NCBI GenBank assembly: GCA_963783145.1
Contig: CAWAMM010000005.1
Coordinates: 204,225 to 268,224 of the forward strand
Direction of reading: 5' to 3'
Source of the DNA: DATGKG01 sp963783145
GTDB lineage: Bacteria; Desulfobacterota; Binatia; Binatales; Binataceae
DNA: 64,000 nucleotides
Both the position numbers and the translations under genes were made by a program. Shown here one piece after another: positions 1-9,717 of the stretch (its first letter is position 1; every line of letters begins with the position of its first letter). The notes under the pieces were generated by a model. The model was not told the origin of the DNA. It saw nothing but the letters and a program-made list of their open reading frames with translations, and searched no databases.

Positions 1-2196
<2,196 letters not shown>

Positions 2197-2218
2197 ACTG
2201 AACAACCTGCTATAGATA

Positions 2219-2258
2219 CCGCGAGGCTGTACCGTTAAAGTACAGCCTCGCGGATTTT
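2219..2258 (+). terminator. Rho-independent terminator of lon
   Basis: A perfect 14-bp inverted repeat (2219-2232 with 2240-2253, loop CGTTAAA) is followed by ATTTT. It starts 22 bases after the lon stop codon and ends before the HU gene. Confidence 0.9.
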
Positions 2259-2291
2259 AACCGTGGTTACGGGAGGGTGCCGCAGCAGCCT

Positions 2292-2615
2292 ATGACAAAG
2301 GCCGAACTAATCGAAACTCTTTCTAACAAGCTTCCAATCAACAAGGCCGAGGCGGAAAAGGCCATCAATATCGTTCTCGACGACATCATCACGGCCTTGA
2401 AGGCGGGGCAGCGGGTGAACATCTCGGGCTTCGGCACTTTTTCGGTATCGGAGCGCCAGGCTCGCACCGGGCGAAATCCCAAAACCGGCGAGGCGATCCA
2501 GATTTCCGCCAGCCGCTCGGCAAAGTTCAAGCCGGGCAAGCAGCTTAAGGATTCACTCAATGAGGGATTGGAGGGCCAACCAGCGGCCTCGAGTACCGGC
2601 AGCTCGGAAAGCTGA
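2292..2615 (+). CDS. HU/IHF-family DNA-binding protein
   Basis: Nucleoid-associated dimeric DNA-bending protein. The sequence begins MTKAELIETLSNKL, has the family signature around GFGTFSVSERQARTGRNPKT with the DNA-binding arm, and ends with the SRSAKFKPGKQLKD segment and a short Ser-rich tail. ATG 2292 is preferred because HU proteins start MTKxEL. An in-frame GTG at 2277 sits only one base from the GGGAGG and would add five residues. GGGAGG is about 14-16 bases from ATG 2292, which is long, so the exact start is not fully settled. The gene lies between two terminators and is probably transcribed alone. HU versus IHF subunit cannot be separated by eye. Confidence 0.93.
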   Translation: MTKAELIETLSNKLPINKAEAEKAINIVLDDIITALKAGQRVNISGFGTFSVSERQARTGRNPKTGEAIQISASRSAKFKPGKQLKDSLNEGLEGQPAASSTGSSES

Positions 2616-2636
2616 GCAAATCGCTAATTGCGATTC

Positions 2637-2676
2637 GCGCCCGCCGGAGCCGGCCTCCGACCGGGCGCATTTTTTT
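2637..2676 (+). terminator. Rho-independent terminator of the HU gene
   Basis: The outer stem GCGCCCG (2637-2643) pairs with CGGGCGC (2662-2668), an inner GGAG/CTCC pairing lies in the loop, and a run of seven T (2670-2676) follows. It lies 21 bases after the HU stop codon. Confidence 0.88.
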
Positions 2677-2719
2677 GGAAGGGTCGACGGAGCGGCGCAA
2701 GCTGCGTAGGATTTGTGAC

Positions 2720-2941
2720 ATGCGAGTTGCGACCGGAAAAGTCGTCGCCGGCAAGGTGATTCTCGAGGGCGAACCCTTCGAAGATGGAATCACCGTGGCG
2801 GTCATTGCCGCCGATGATTCCGAAAGCTTTGAATTGACTCCGGAACAGGAATCCGAACTCCTCGAAGCGATAGCGGAGATCGATCGGGGAGAGTTCGTAG
2901 ATGGTGCAGATCTGCTACGCAGCCTAAAACGCCGCGCTTGA
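2720..2941 (+). CDS. Antitoxin of a ParE-type toxin-antitoxin pair
   Basis: Small acidic protein of 73 residues starting MRVATGKVVAGKVILEG. This matches the pattern of unnamed antitoxins paired with ParE/RelE toxins: an N-terminal beta-strand region (GKVV-GKIVxEG-PF-DGxxVxV) followed by a helical toxin-binding tail with TPEQESELLEAIAEIDRGE. An upstream in-frame start at 2675 would lie in the T-run of the HU terminator, so ATG 2720 is chosen. The stop codon TGA (2939-2941) overlaps the TTG start of the next gene, the usual translational coupling of such modules. The exact antitoxin family is inferred from pattern and context. Confidence 0.75.
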   Translation: MRVATGKVVAGKVILEGEPFEDGITVAVIAADDSESFELTPEQESELLEAIAEIDRGEFVDGADLLRSLKRRA

Positions 2942-3240
2942 GAAACAGGCGTCGAATCCGTGTTTCCCCGCGTGCCTCTCGACAAATCGAGTCGGCATCC
3001 GTTTGGTGGACCAGAAACCGATCCGATGACCCTAGTCTTCTGCAAGCCGAGGTCGATCGGGTTTTCCCTCTGATTTCGTCGCAGCCTGGGATTGGCTTGC
3101 TTACTCCGAAGGGAAAGATCAAAGGACTTCGGCGTATCCACCTTTCTCGAACTAGATACTACCTCTACTATCGGACCCGGCGATCTACAGTCGACGTGCT
3201 GGCGTTCTGGCATTCAAGCCGCGGCTCCGACCCGTTTTGA
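2938..3240 (+). CDS. RelE/ParE-family toxin
   Basis: Basic 100-residue protein with the ParE layout: IRVSPRASRQIESASVWW at the start (the A-x-x-x-x-x-x-x-WW helix typical of ParE), a central helix, then a beta-strand core with IKGLRRIHLSRTRYYLYYR and the C-terminal TVDVLAFWHSSRGSDP. ParE toxins poison DNA gyrase, whereas RelE relatives cleave mRNA. The Trp-rich start favours ParE. It begins at a TTG that overlaps the antitoxin stop (TTGA). The tRNA-Val gene follows 43 bases downstream. Confidence 0.8.
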   Translation: MRNRRRIRVSPRASRQIESASVWWTRNRSDDPSLLQAEVDRVFPLISSQPGIGLLTPKGKIKGLRRIHLSRTRYYLYYRTRRSTVDVLAFWHSSRGSDPF

Positions 3241-3283
3241 GTTTCGCGCGCGAGCTTGCGAGCGTATAAACTTGGCTGCGGAT

Positions 3284-3358
3284 GGGCGGTTAGCTCAGCG
3301 GTAGAGCATCGGCCTTACAAGCCGGGTGTCGCAGGTTCGATCCCTGCACCGCCCACCA
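3284..3358 (+). tRNA. tRNA-Val: tRNA-Val (anticodon TAC)
   Basis: 75-base cloverleaf. The acceptor stem GGGCGGT (3284-3290) pairs with ACCGCCC (3348-3354), the D-arm has AGCTCAGCGGTAGAGC, the anticodon loop is CTTACAA with anticodon TAC, the T-arm is GCAGGTTCGATCCCTGC, and the CCA end is encoded (3356-3358). Confidence 0.95.
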
Positions 3359-3458
3359 AAGAGTCTGCGCGGCGCTACGACCATCCTACCAAGCCCGCCA
3401 ATCATGCGATCAAACCGTTTGCGCCGATGCCACCCTAGTTGCTAACTCATCGCCATCA

Positions 3459-4214
3459 ATGAATCCTGGTGAAATCTGGGCGATTGTATTCGTCTGCCTC
3501 TTCGCCGGCGGCATGCTCGGCATGGTTTTGCGCAATGTGCTTCCCGAACATCACCTGAACGCCGAATCGAAAGACGCGATCAAGTTCGGCGCTGCTTTGA
3601 TCAGCACTATGGCGGCACTGGTTCTCGGACTGCTGGTCGCTTCCGCGAAGGGTACCTACGACACACAGCGCAACGAGGTCATTGAACTGTCTGCTCGAAT
3701 TGCCCTGCTCGACCGTATCCTCGCGCACTATGGTCCCGAGGCCGATAACGCACGAGCGCTCCTTCGCAGCTCGGTGGCAATCACCATCGATCGGCTGTGG
3801 CCGCAAGACAGGTCTGAGCACGCTGAGCTTGATCCGACCGGCTCCAAGGGTGAGGCGGTATATGAGGCCATGCAAATGCTTTCCCCCCAAACCGATGCGC
3901 AGCGGTCTCTGCAGGGGCAAGCGGAAAACCTGGCGATTGCGATTGGAAACACACGTTTCCTGATGTTTGAGCAATCCGGCGGCTCGATTTCGACACCCTT
4001 CCTACTGGTTCTGGTCTTGTGGCTGACGATTATTTTTCTCAGCTACGGACTTTTCGCACCGCGCAACCTAACCGTGATCATCACGATGTTGCTGTGCGCG
4101 GTGTCAGTCGCGGCCGCGATCTTCCTGATCCTGGAGTTGGATCGCCCGTTCGAAGGATTGATTCACATCCCCAGCCACTCGATGCGTGATACTCTTGCGC
4201 ACCTTGGAAAGTAG
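3459..4214 (+). CDS. DUF4239-like (bestrophin-like) integral membrane protein
   Basis: 251-residue membrane protein. One hydrophobic segment lies at the N-terminus (IWAIVFVCLFAGGMLGMVL), a second near residue 50 (GAALISTMAALVLGLLVAS), a soluble helical region follows (about 70-170), and two segments lie near the C-terminus (FLLVLVLWLTIIFLSYGLF and the following stretch). This two-plus-two arrangement, with LVLGLLVASAKGTYD after the second helix, matches the DUF4239 family, described as bestrophin-like. No biochemical role is established. It stands alone after tRNA-Val and converges with the lipoprotein gene, from which it is separated by only 16 bases. Confidence 0.75.
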   Translation: MNPGEIWAIVFVCLFAGGMLGMVLRNVLPEHHLNAESKDAIKFGAALISTMAALVLGLLVASAKGTYDTQRNEVIELSARIALLDRILAHYGPEADNARALLRSSVAITIDRLWPQDRSEHAELDPTGSKGEAVYEAMQMLSPQTDAQRSLQGQAENLAIAIGNTRFLMFEQSGGSISTPFLLVLVLWLTIIFLSYGLFAPRNLTVIITMLLCAVSVAAAIFLILELDRPFEGLIHIPSHSMRDTLAHLGK

Positions 4215-4230
4215 GCGGCCGACCTCGGAT

Positions 4231-4884
4231 CTATTCGCTTTTCTCGTCCGGGACCGGAAAGCACGGCAGATGTTTCGAAACCGTATAGATGTAGTGGACG
4301 TCGTGCCATTCGAAGCTGCCCACCTTCGGCCCGAACTCGTCGGCGACGCTCATCATCTGTTCGCTGTCTTCCGCAGTCTCGGGAACGGTCGCTACGTAGG
4401 CGAGGTAGCGCGGCTTCTGGTCGGATAACAAATATTGCAGCGGCGGATCGAAGTGGAGATGGTCGAGCTGACTCTGGCGACGCCATCCTTCGGGCGAACT
4501 GCCGTGAGAACGATAGGTTATCCAGTCATAGCTGGTGCCGCTTCGTTCGATCCGCATCTCGCGCGATTCGATATTCAAATCCTCGGTGCGCCGGATCTCT
4601 TCGACTCCCGGTGGATGGCGAACCAGCTGGTCGCATTTGGCCTTGGTGTCCTCATCTTCAGTGTCCTTGGAGGAATCGTCTTCATCCTTGGACTTGTCCT
4701 GAGTCTGGGCGCCGACCGAAGCCACCTGCTGAGTAGCCGCAATCGCGAGCGGTGCGGCCGCCTGAATCGCCGAAACCGCAGGCAACCCGGCGCAGCCCGG
4801 GAGCGCAGCCATCAACAGACCGAACAACGAAAGTACGAGACTTCCGGTCGCGAATCGAACGACCAGCCTGCATCTCGTCCACAT
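4231..4884 (-). CDS. Hypothetical lipoprotein
   Basis: An N-terminal hydrophobic signal ends in the lipobox-like LPGC (after SLFGLLMAA), so export and lipid modification at that Cys is likely. A low-complexity linker rich in Asp, Lys and Glu follows, then a folded domain of about 130 residues with GTSYDWITYRSHGSSPEGW and EWHDVHYIYTVSKHL. I do not recognise the domain. ATG 4884 (MWTRCRLVV) gives a normal signal peptide; an upstream in-frame start at 4908 adds eight residues. It lies just downstream of the DUF6285 gene on the same strand (34-base gap) and could be the last gene of that transcript, though no functional link is evident. Confidence 0.65.
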   Translation of the reverse strand: MWTRCRLVVRFATGSLVLSLFGLLMAALPGCAGLPAVSAIQAAAPLAIAATQQVASVGAQTQDKSKDEDDSSKDTEDEDTKAKCDQLVRHPPGVEEIRRTEDLNIESREMRIERSGTSYDWITYRSHGSSPEGWRRQSQLDHLHFDPPLQYLLSDQKPRYLAYVATVPETAEDSEQMMSVADEFGPKVGSFEWHDVHYIYTVSKHLPCFPVPDEKSE

Positions 4885-4918
4885 TACAGGTTGTCCGGGA
4901 TCGCCCACGGAGTCCGTG

Positions 4919-5275
4919 CTAGCGCGTCAGCCACTTGGGATTCGCGATCGAGAGCGCGTCCGACAGTGATTGCTTGAGGTGAGTGCGCAGGCGCTCGTCG
5001 TCGAGGCTGAAGTCGCCCGCGCGAATTCGTTCCGCCAGCTCACGGCTCATCGTTTCGACCTCACCTTCGTGGCCGAGGATTGCGACCAGCCTCGCATGCT
5101 CCGCGTTGGCCTGCCCTTCACGCATTTCCAGCTCGCGTCGGATGGTGTTCAACACGTTGATGGTGACGCGGACTTTGAACCGATGGTAACCGTCGAGCGT
5201 TGGCATCAGCTCGTCTTCCATGTATTTGGTCGCGGCGACCAGAAGAGTTTTCGCGTCTGGAAAACTTTGCGGCAT
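4919..5275 (-). CDS. DUF6285 protein (LvaB-like partner of APH-fold kinase)
   Basis: 118-residue soluble helical protein with the DUF6285 pattern: an N-terminal segment with DAKTLLVAATKYMEDELMP, then RFKVRVTINVLNTIRRELEMRE, and an acidic middle. It is the third gene of an acyl-CoA dehydrogenase, phosphotransferase and DUF6285 set. In Pseudomonas putida the levulinate pathway has the same trio (LvaC, LvaA, LvaB), where the small LvaB protein is needed for LvaA kinase activity. A similar accessory role here is inference from gene order and family. The gap to the kinase gene is 21 bases. Confidence 0.8.
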   Translation of the reverse strand: MPQSFPDAKTLLVAATKYMEDELMPTLDGYHRFKVRVTINVLNTIRRELEMREGQANAEHARLVAILGHEGEVETMSRELAERIRAGDFSLDDERLRTHLKQSLSDALSIANPKWLTR

Positions 5276-5296
5276 GGCTTTTACGTGCTCCGGTTA

Positions 5297-6301
5297 TTAG
5301 TCGCGGCCCTCGATGAGATTGAAATAATCCCACAGCGGCTCCTCGATACGACGGCCGATCGCGCATCGCTCGACGTTCACTTCCTCGACTCCGCGGGTAC
5401 CCAGTCGCAAGCATCCGGCCGCCCACTTCACGCCGCCCCAGGCTTCCCACCATCGTACATGCTTGGGATCGACGCTGTGACCGCTGGCTTTTTCGTACGC
5501 CTCGAATAGCTCCTCGCGGGTGCCGAATCCGCCCACCGGTTTGCGGCCTCCGAAGCGCCACGTCTTCACGCAGACCCACGCGAGGTCTTCCATCGGGTCG
5601 CCGCTGTGCGCGACCTCCCAGTCGAGCAACACCCGGATGCCTTCTTCGCCGACGATGAAATTGCCATGACGAAAATCGCCATGCACTACCGTATGGCGCG
5701 TGCTCTTCGGCGCATTCTCGGCCGCCCATTTTAAACCGAATTCCAGGGCGGGCAGGCGGAACCCCGAGAGGTCAACGACTTTGTAGTATCCGGCGACCAT
5801 TTGTGCGGCATCCTGGCGGCCGAGGAACGAAACTTTCTTCAGATCGATATTGTGGATGCCCGCGAGGATCTTTCCACATTGGGCCGTCATCAAGGTGCGC
5901 GCCTTCGCGAACTTATCCTCGCGCAGGATCTTCGTCGCAAGCGTCTCGCCTGCGACAAATTCGGTAATGTAGCCAGGATCCAGACCGTCGGAGGCCTCGA
6001 GGATCGCACGCACCTTCGGCGCCGGTACTCCCGAGTCATGCGCTGCGATCATCAGGCGCGCATCTTCGTCGGCGGTGACGCGAGGCATCACGCCCTCGAG
6101 TGGATTGGGCTCGTCCTCCTTCGGCTTGCCGGGAATCTGGAGAACCAAGTGAAGCCGCTCCGCGCCGACCTCGGCCTCGAAGGAGTAGGTGTTCTTGTTC
6201 GCGCCGCCGGTCAGTTGGTTGAAGTTGTGAATGGTGCCGGGCCCGCCGATGTGGCGTGCCACGGCAGCCTTCAGCTTCGCTGCAAAATCATTGCTAGCCA
6301 T
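5297..6301 (-). CDS. APH-fold phosphotransferase (4-hydroxyacyl-CoA kinase-like)
   Basis: 334-residue protein of the aminoglycoside phosphotransferase/choline kinase fold. The catalytic loop is visible as VVHGDFRHGNFIV (Brenner motif H-G-D-x-R-x-x-N) and the metal-binding Asp as VLLDWEVAHSGDPMEDLAW. The family group is the one related to the N-terminal domain of ACAD10/11 and to LvaA, which phosphorylate 4-hydroxyacyl-CoA, rather than antibiotic resistance enzymes. The neighbouring acyl-CoA dehydrogenase gene (15-base gap) and DUF6285 gene support this. The substrate is not determined by the sequence. Confidence 0.85.
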   Translation of the reverse strand: MASNDFAAKLKAAVARHIGGPGTIHNFNQLTGGANKNTYSFEAEVGAERLHLVLQIPGKPKEDEPNPLEGVMPRVTADEDARLMIAAHDSGVPAPKVRAILEASDGLDPGYITEFVAGETLATKILREDKFAKARTLMTAQCGKILAGIHNIDLKKVSFLGRQDAAQMVAGYYKVVDLSGFRLPALEFGLKWAAENAPKSTRHTVVHGDFRHGNFIVGEEGIRVLLDWEVAHSGDPMEDLAWVCVKTWRFGGRKPVGGFGTREELFEAYEKASGHSVDPKHVRWWEAWGGVKWAAGCLRLGTRGVEEVNVERCAIGRRIEEPLWDYFNLIEGRD

Positions 6302-6316
6302 CAGATACCGGACCGC

Positions 6317-7594
6317 TTACTCCTCGGATTTGCCACGGCTGCTGGTGAAGCCGAACATGATTTGGGCGACGCGCCGCATCTGGATTTCCTCCGAGCCTTC
6401 GGTGATACGGTAGCGCCGATGGTGCCGGAAGATGTGCTCGAACGGCTTGTGACGCGAGTAACCGATCGCGCCGTGAACCTGCATCGCGCGGTCAGCGGCA
6501 TTGCATACCAGGCGATTCGCGCGGTAGTTGCACATGGCGACTTTGTCGGAGAGACGCCGCGCCACATCCTGCTTCGGCATCTGATCCATCTCCCACGCGG
6601 TCTTGTGGATGAGCTCGCGCAACATCGCACATTCAGTATGCAGCTCGACCAACGGCCATTGGATCGCCTGGTTGACTGCGAGTGGCTTGCCGAAGGGCTT
6701 GCGCTCCTTGGCATACTTCACGCTCTCGTTGACGCAATATTGCGCGGCGCCGAGCGACGAGGCCGCCTGCCGAATGCGATTCTCATGCACGAAATGCTGC
6801 GCGACCGCGAGCCCGTTCTCCGGATCGCCCAGGATCGCGTCGGGCTCCGCTGGAATGCGCACGTCGATCGACACGCGCGGATGGTCGGTCGGCATGTTGA
6901 AGGTCCACATGTACTCCTCGACTTTGAAACCTTCATTCTTGGTCGGCACGATAAAGCAGGTGATGCCGCGCGGGCTGCCGTCCCTCCCGCTGGTGCGGGT
7001 GAAGACGAAATCATGGGTCGCGACGTGGAGCCCGGTGTTCCACATCTTCGCGCCGGTGATATGCCACATGTCGCCCTCGCGCACCCCGCGCGTTTCCATC
7101 CAGGTCGCATCGGAGCCGTGATTCGGCTCGGTGAGGCCGAAGGCGACGCGCATCGAGCCGTCGAGGATTTTCGGGATGAACTCTTTCTTCTGCTTCTCGG
7201 TGCCGAAATCGCGGAACATCAGCACGGTCGGAAGATTGCCCACGATCGAGCTTTCGTTTTGCAAATCGTTATGCAGCCCGAGGCCCTTCGCCGCGAGATG
7301 CTCGCGGATGATCGCCATCGCGAGGTTGGTGCCGTCCTTGCCGCCGTACTCCTTGGGCAGCCCATAGCGATAATGCCCGGCTTTGTCCGCGAGCTTGCGC
7401 ATCTGGCCGAGCAGCGCTTCCCACTCATGGCGCGGAAGGCCCTGGTTTTCAAAATCGGTGCGCGCCCATTCGCGGCGATGGTCGAAGAAACGGATATTGT
7501 CGTTCTCGTTCTCGAGCGGCTTGATCACTTTGGCGATGAAATCATCCAGCTCGACGAGATAATCGGAAACATCTTTTGGAATCGCAAAGTCCAC
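6317..7594 (-). CDS. Acyl-CoA dehydrogenase family protein
   Basis: FAD-dependent flavoenzyme of about 425 residues with the three-domain family layout: an N-terminal helical domain, a middle beta domain with AFGLTEPNHGSDATW, and a C-terminal helical domain with ALxVNQAIQWPLVELHTE and a near-terminal QVHGAIGYSRHKPFEHIFRHHRRY region. It oxidises an acyl-CoA, or in the 4-hydroxyacid pathway acts on a phosphorylated hydroxyacyl-CoA. GTG 7594 is chosen because AGGAG stands eight bases before it and the protein then begins VDFAIPKDV; an in-frame TTG at 7624 lacks such a site. It is the first gene of the operon with the kinase and DUF6285. Confidence 0.93.
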   Translation of the reverse strand: MDFAIPKDVSDYLVELDDFIAKVIKPLENENDNIRFFDHRREWARTDFENQGLPRHEWEALLGQMRKLADKAGHYRYGLPKEYGGKDGTNLAMAIIREHLAAKGLGLHNDLQNESSIVGNLPTVLMFRDFGTEKQKKEFIPKILDGSMRVAFGLTEPNHGSDATWMETRGVREGDMWHITGAKMWNTGLHVATHDFVFTRTSGRDGSPRGITCFIVPTKNEGFKVEEYMWTFNMPTDHPRVSIDVRIPAEPDAILGDPENGLAVAQHFVHENRIRQAASSLGAAQYCVNESVKYAKERKPFGKPLAVNQAIQWPLVELHTECAMLRELIHKTAWEMDQMPKQDVARRLSDKVAMCNYRANRLVCNAADRAMQVHGAIGYSRHKPFEHIFRHHRRYRITEGSEEIQMRRVAQIMFGFTSSRGKSEE

Positions 7595-7677
7595 GGCTTT
7601 TCTCCTCTCGCGTTTTGTCCCCAAGCGAACGGGCGATTATGTCACGATCGAGCGCAATCCGTCATCTTAAATTTTCC

Positions 7678-7718
7678 CTCGACTCCGCTGCGCACGCCCC
7701 CTTCGGGGCTCAGTCGAG
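7678..7718. repeat. Palindromic intergenic hairpin
   Basis: Outer CTCGACT/AGTCGAG (7678-7684 with 7712-7718) and inner GCCCC/GGGGC with loop CTTC (7696-7709) can fold into an interrupted hairpin between the divergent acyl-CoA dehydrogenase and mug genes. It resembles the REP-like sequences scattered in GC-rich genomes. No second copy was noticed in the window. Confidence 0.5.
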
Positions 7719-7738
7719 CCGAATGATAGTCTGGCAGC

Positions 7739-8272
7739 ATGCCGCTACGCGACATCATAACTCGTAATCCGCGGATTCTGTTCGTGGGAATTAATCCGAG
7801 CCTTCGATCGGAGCAAGTCGGGCATCATTTTGCCAGCCCGGGAAATCCTTTCTGGAAGTTGCTCTATGCATCGAAGCTGATTCCCGAGCCGCTAACCTGC
7901 GACGATGACAAGCGCCTCGTCGAATTCGGCATGGCGATGACCAATTTGTGCGCGCGCGCCTCGCGTTCCGCGGCCGAGCTCACGCGCGAGGAGATCGTCG
8001 CAGGCAAGAGCATCCTCGCGAAGAAAATTCAGCGCGTCGGTCCCGAGGTGGTCGCCTTCGTGGGACTGAGCATCTATCGCGATTTCTTCGGCAAAACCGC
8101 GAGCCCCGGCGCCGGCGCCAAAGTTGAGGTGATATCCGGCGCGCGCGTTTTCGTGTTGCCCAACCCCAGCGGCTTGAATGCGAGCTTCCCCGGCTTCAAG
8201 CACAAGCTGATCTGGTTCGAGAAGCTGCGCGAATTCATCGAGACGCAGGAGAAGGAAAAGCGCGCGCGTTAG
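7739..8272 (+). CDS. mug: G:T/U mismatch-specific uracil-DNA glycosylase Mug
   Basis: Removes uracil or thymine mispaired with guanine in base-excision repair. Both family motifs are visible: LFVGINPSLRSEQVGHHFA with GNPFWKLL near the N-terminus (catalytic Asn of GINP), and FVLPNPSGLNASFPG near the C-terminus (the intercalating loop). Length of 177 residues is normal. The start ATG 7739 is taken because it gives the expected short lead into the first beta-strand; no strong ribosome site is visible. The stop overlaps the stop of the convergent YqeY-like gene by four bases. Confidence 0.92.
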   Translation: MPLRDIITRNPRILFVGINPSLRSEQVGHHFASPGNPFWKLLYASKLIPEPLTCDDDKRLVEFGMAMTNLCARASRSAAELTREEIVAGKSILAKKIQRVGPEVVAFVGLSIYRDFFGKTASPGAGAKVEVISGARVFVLPNPSGLNASFPGFKHKLIWFEKLREFIETQEKEKRAR

Positions 8273-8709
8273 GATTTCGGCGTGAGTTCCTGTTTGACGA
8301 TTTCGCTCGCCATCTTGCCATCGAGGCGCGCGCCGAATTTGTCGCGCAATGATTTCATCAGTGGCCCAATCTGGATCGCACCGCCCGCGATCGCTTCTTT
8401 GACCGCCGCGCGCAGGTCGTCCTCGCTGATGCCGGCCGGCAGATAGCCCTCGATGATTTTGAGTTCGGCCTCATTCTGGTCGACGAGATCCTGGCGATTG
8501 CCCTTGCGCGCGAACATCAGCGTTTCTTCGCGGCGCGCCTTCTCGCGCTTGAGGATTTGTACGATCGCAGCTTCGTCGGCCTCGCGGCGGACGTCTTTTT
8601 CGACTTCGAAGCGGGAAACTTCGGCGAGCACGCCGCGCAGCACCATGGTGCGGGGCTTGTCGCCGGATTTCATCGCGGCCGTAAGTTCATCGCGCAGTTT
8701 CTGCTTCAC
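8269..8709 (-). CDS. GatB/YqeY domain-containing protein
   Basis: Cytoplasmic 146-residue protein homologous to the tail domain of the GatB amidotransferase subunit. The free-standing YqeY family has this length and pattern: LRDELTAAMKSGDKPR at the start, EAAIVQILKREKARREE in the middle, and LPAGISEDDLRAAVKEAI with GPLMKSLRDKFGARLDGK at the end. GTG 8709 is chosen because GAGG lies five to six bases upstream and the protein then begins at the conserved KQKLRDELTAAMK. An open frame to 8880 adds unconserved residues. It probably binds tRNA or acts near Glu/Gln-tRNA metabolism; its function is unproven in the family. Confidence 0.9.
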   Translation of the reverse strand: MKQKLRDELTAAMKSGDKPRTMVLRGVLAEVSRFEVEKDVRREADEAAIVQILKREKARREETLMFARKGNRQDLVDQNEAELKIIEGYLPAGISEDDLRAAVKEAIAGGAIQIGPLMKSLRDKFGARLDGKMASEIVKQELTPKS

Positions 8710-8774
8710 AACTACCTCGCGTCGTCGCCTCAGCTTACCCGCGTCCGGCGGATGGCAAAAGGCATCCTCTCCGC

Positions 8775-9633
8775 TCAGAGAAGAATTGAGGGTAGGTACG
8801 CGCCCGAGGGTTCGTTGTAAAGGCCAATCGTCATTAGCGTCGTTTGCTGCACGAGGCGCAATCCGTTGCCGAGGCACCATCGGAAAAGCTCCCCGTTGCG
8901 CGTCGGCACCAGGATGCCGGGGCCGAGAAATGCCGGCGCTGCGCCGATGAGCGCGCAGATGTCGTCGTTGCTTTCGCCCACCGCGTGCCCAAAGAATGCG
9001 ATCGCCGTCGCGTACCCGGTGATGCGTCCGAGCCGCTCGACGACGGTCGCGCCACCGTGCTGAATCGCCTCGTGGAGTTCACCTCCGCGATGATGCCCGT
9101 GCACGCGAACGCACAGCCGATTGCATGCATCGAGGTCACTTTCCCTGGCAGCTCGCACATCGTAGCCCGGCATCTTGAGGTTGAGCGGCTTACCCTGCAT
9201 CACCGAGAGCGGCTCGCGCGTTTCAAATCCGAGCTTGGTGTACAAGCATAGCGACCGGTTGTGGTAGGCGGTCTGGACCAGTCGCACGCCGGCGAAGTTG
9301 CGCGCGCGAACTCGCTCCAGAACATTCTCCATCAGCTGGCGTCCGATGCTCTGGTTCTGCACCGACGGATCAACGCTGATGGGACCAATGCCGGCAATCG
9401 GATTGCGCTCGTCCATGAAATTACTGCCGGCGATTGTGCCGTCGGCCTCAGCCACCACCGTATAAACACCGGGATTCGAAATGAGGGATCTGCACGGTGC
9501 CTACGGCATGTTCAACCGAGGGAAAATCCGGGGGAAAGTTGTGCGCGTCGCCGATCGCCTTGAAGGCGTCGTAATTGATTTGCCCCAGGACTGCCGCGTC
9601 CTCGAGCGTCGCGCGCCGCATGTTCAGCTTCAT
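8775..9633 (-). pseudogene. GNAT-family N-acetyltransferase, frameshifted
   Basis: Two overlapping frames together encode one GNAT protein. The first (from 9633) has the N-terminal MRRATLEDAAVLGQINYDAF. The second (ending 8775) continues with VVAEADGTIAGSNFMDERN, the acetyl-CoA loop region PSVQNQSIGRQLMENVL, and a second GNAT-like half beginning VRAARESDLDACNRL. The frames must switch at about 9455-9475, where removing one base from the CCC run would join FES to GVYTVVAEADG. Start ATG 9633 has AGG seven bases upstream. Substrate unknown. It may be a true one-base lesion or a base-calling error. Confidence 0.8.
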
Positions 9634-9717
9634 GTTGTCCTACCTCGCACCAGGCGATAGATAGCAATCTCCATCAGACCTGCGGCACAAATCAAACGTC
9701 CGATGGGGAGGAATGCG

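Noticed and set aside
5297..6301. Antibiotic-resistance aminoglycoside phosphotransferase
   Set aside because: The fold is shared, but operon partners and sequence type point to the acyl-CoA-linked kinase group.
5801..7726. 641-residue plus-strand ORF opposite the APH and dehydrogenase genes
   Set aside because: It has no domain signal, a biased His/Arg/Leu composition typical of antisense frames in GC-rich DNA, and overlaps two well-identified genes.
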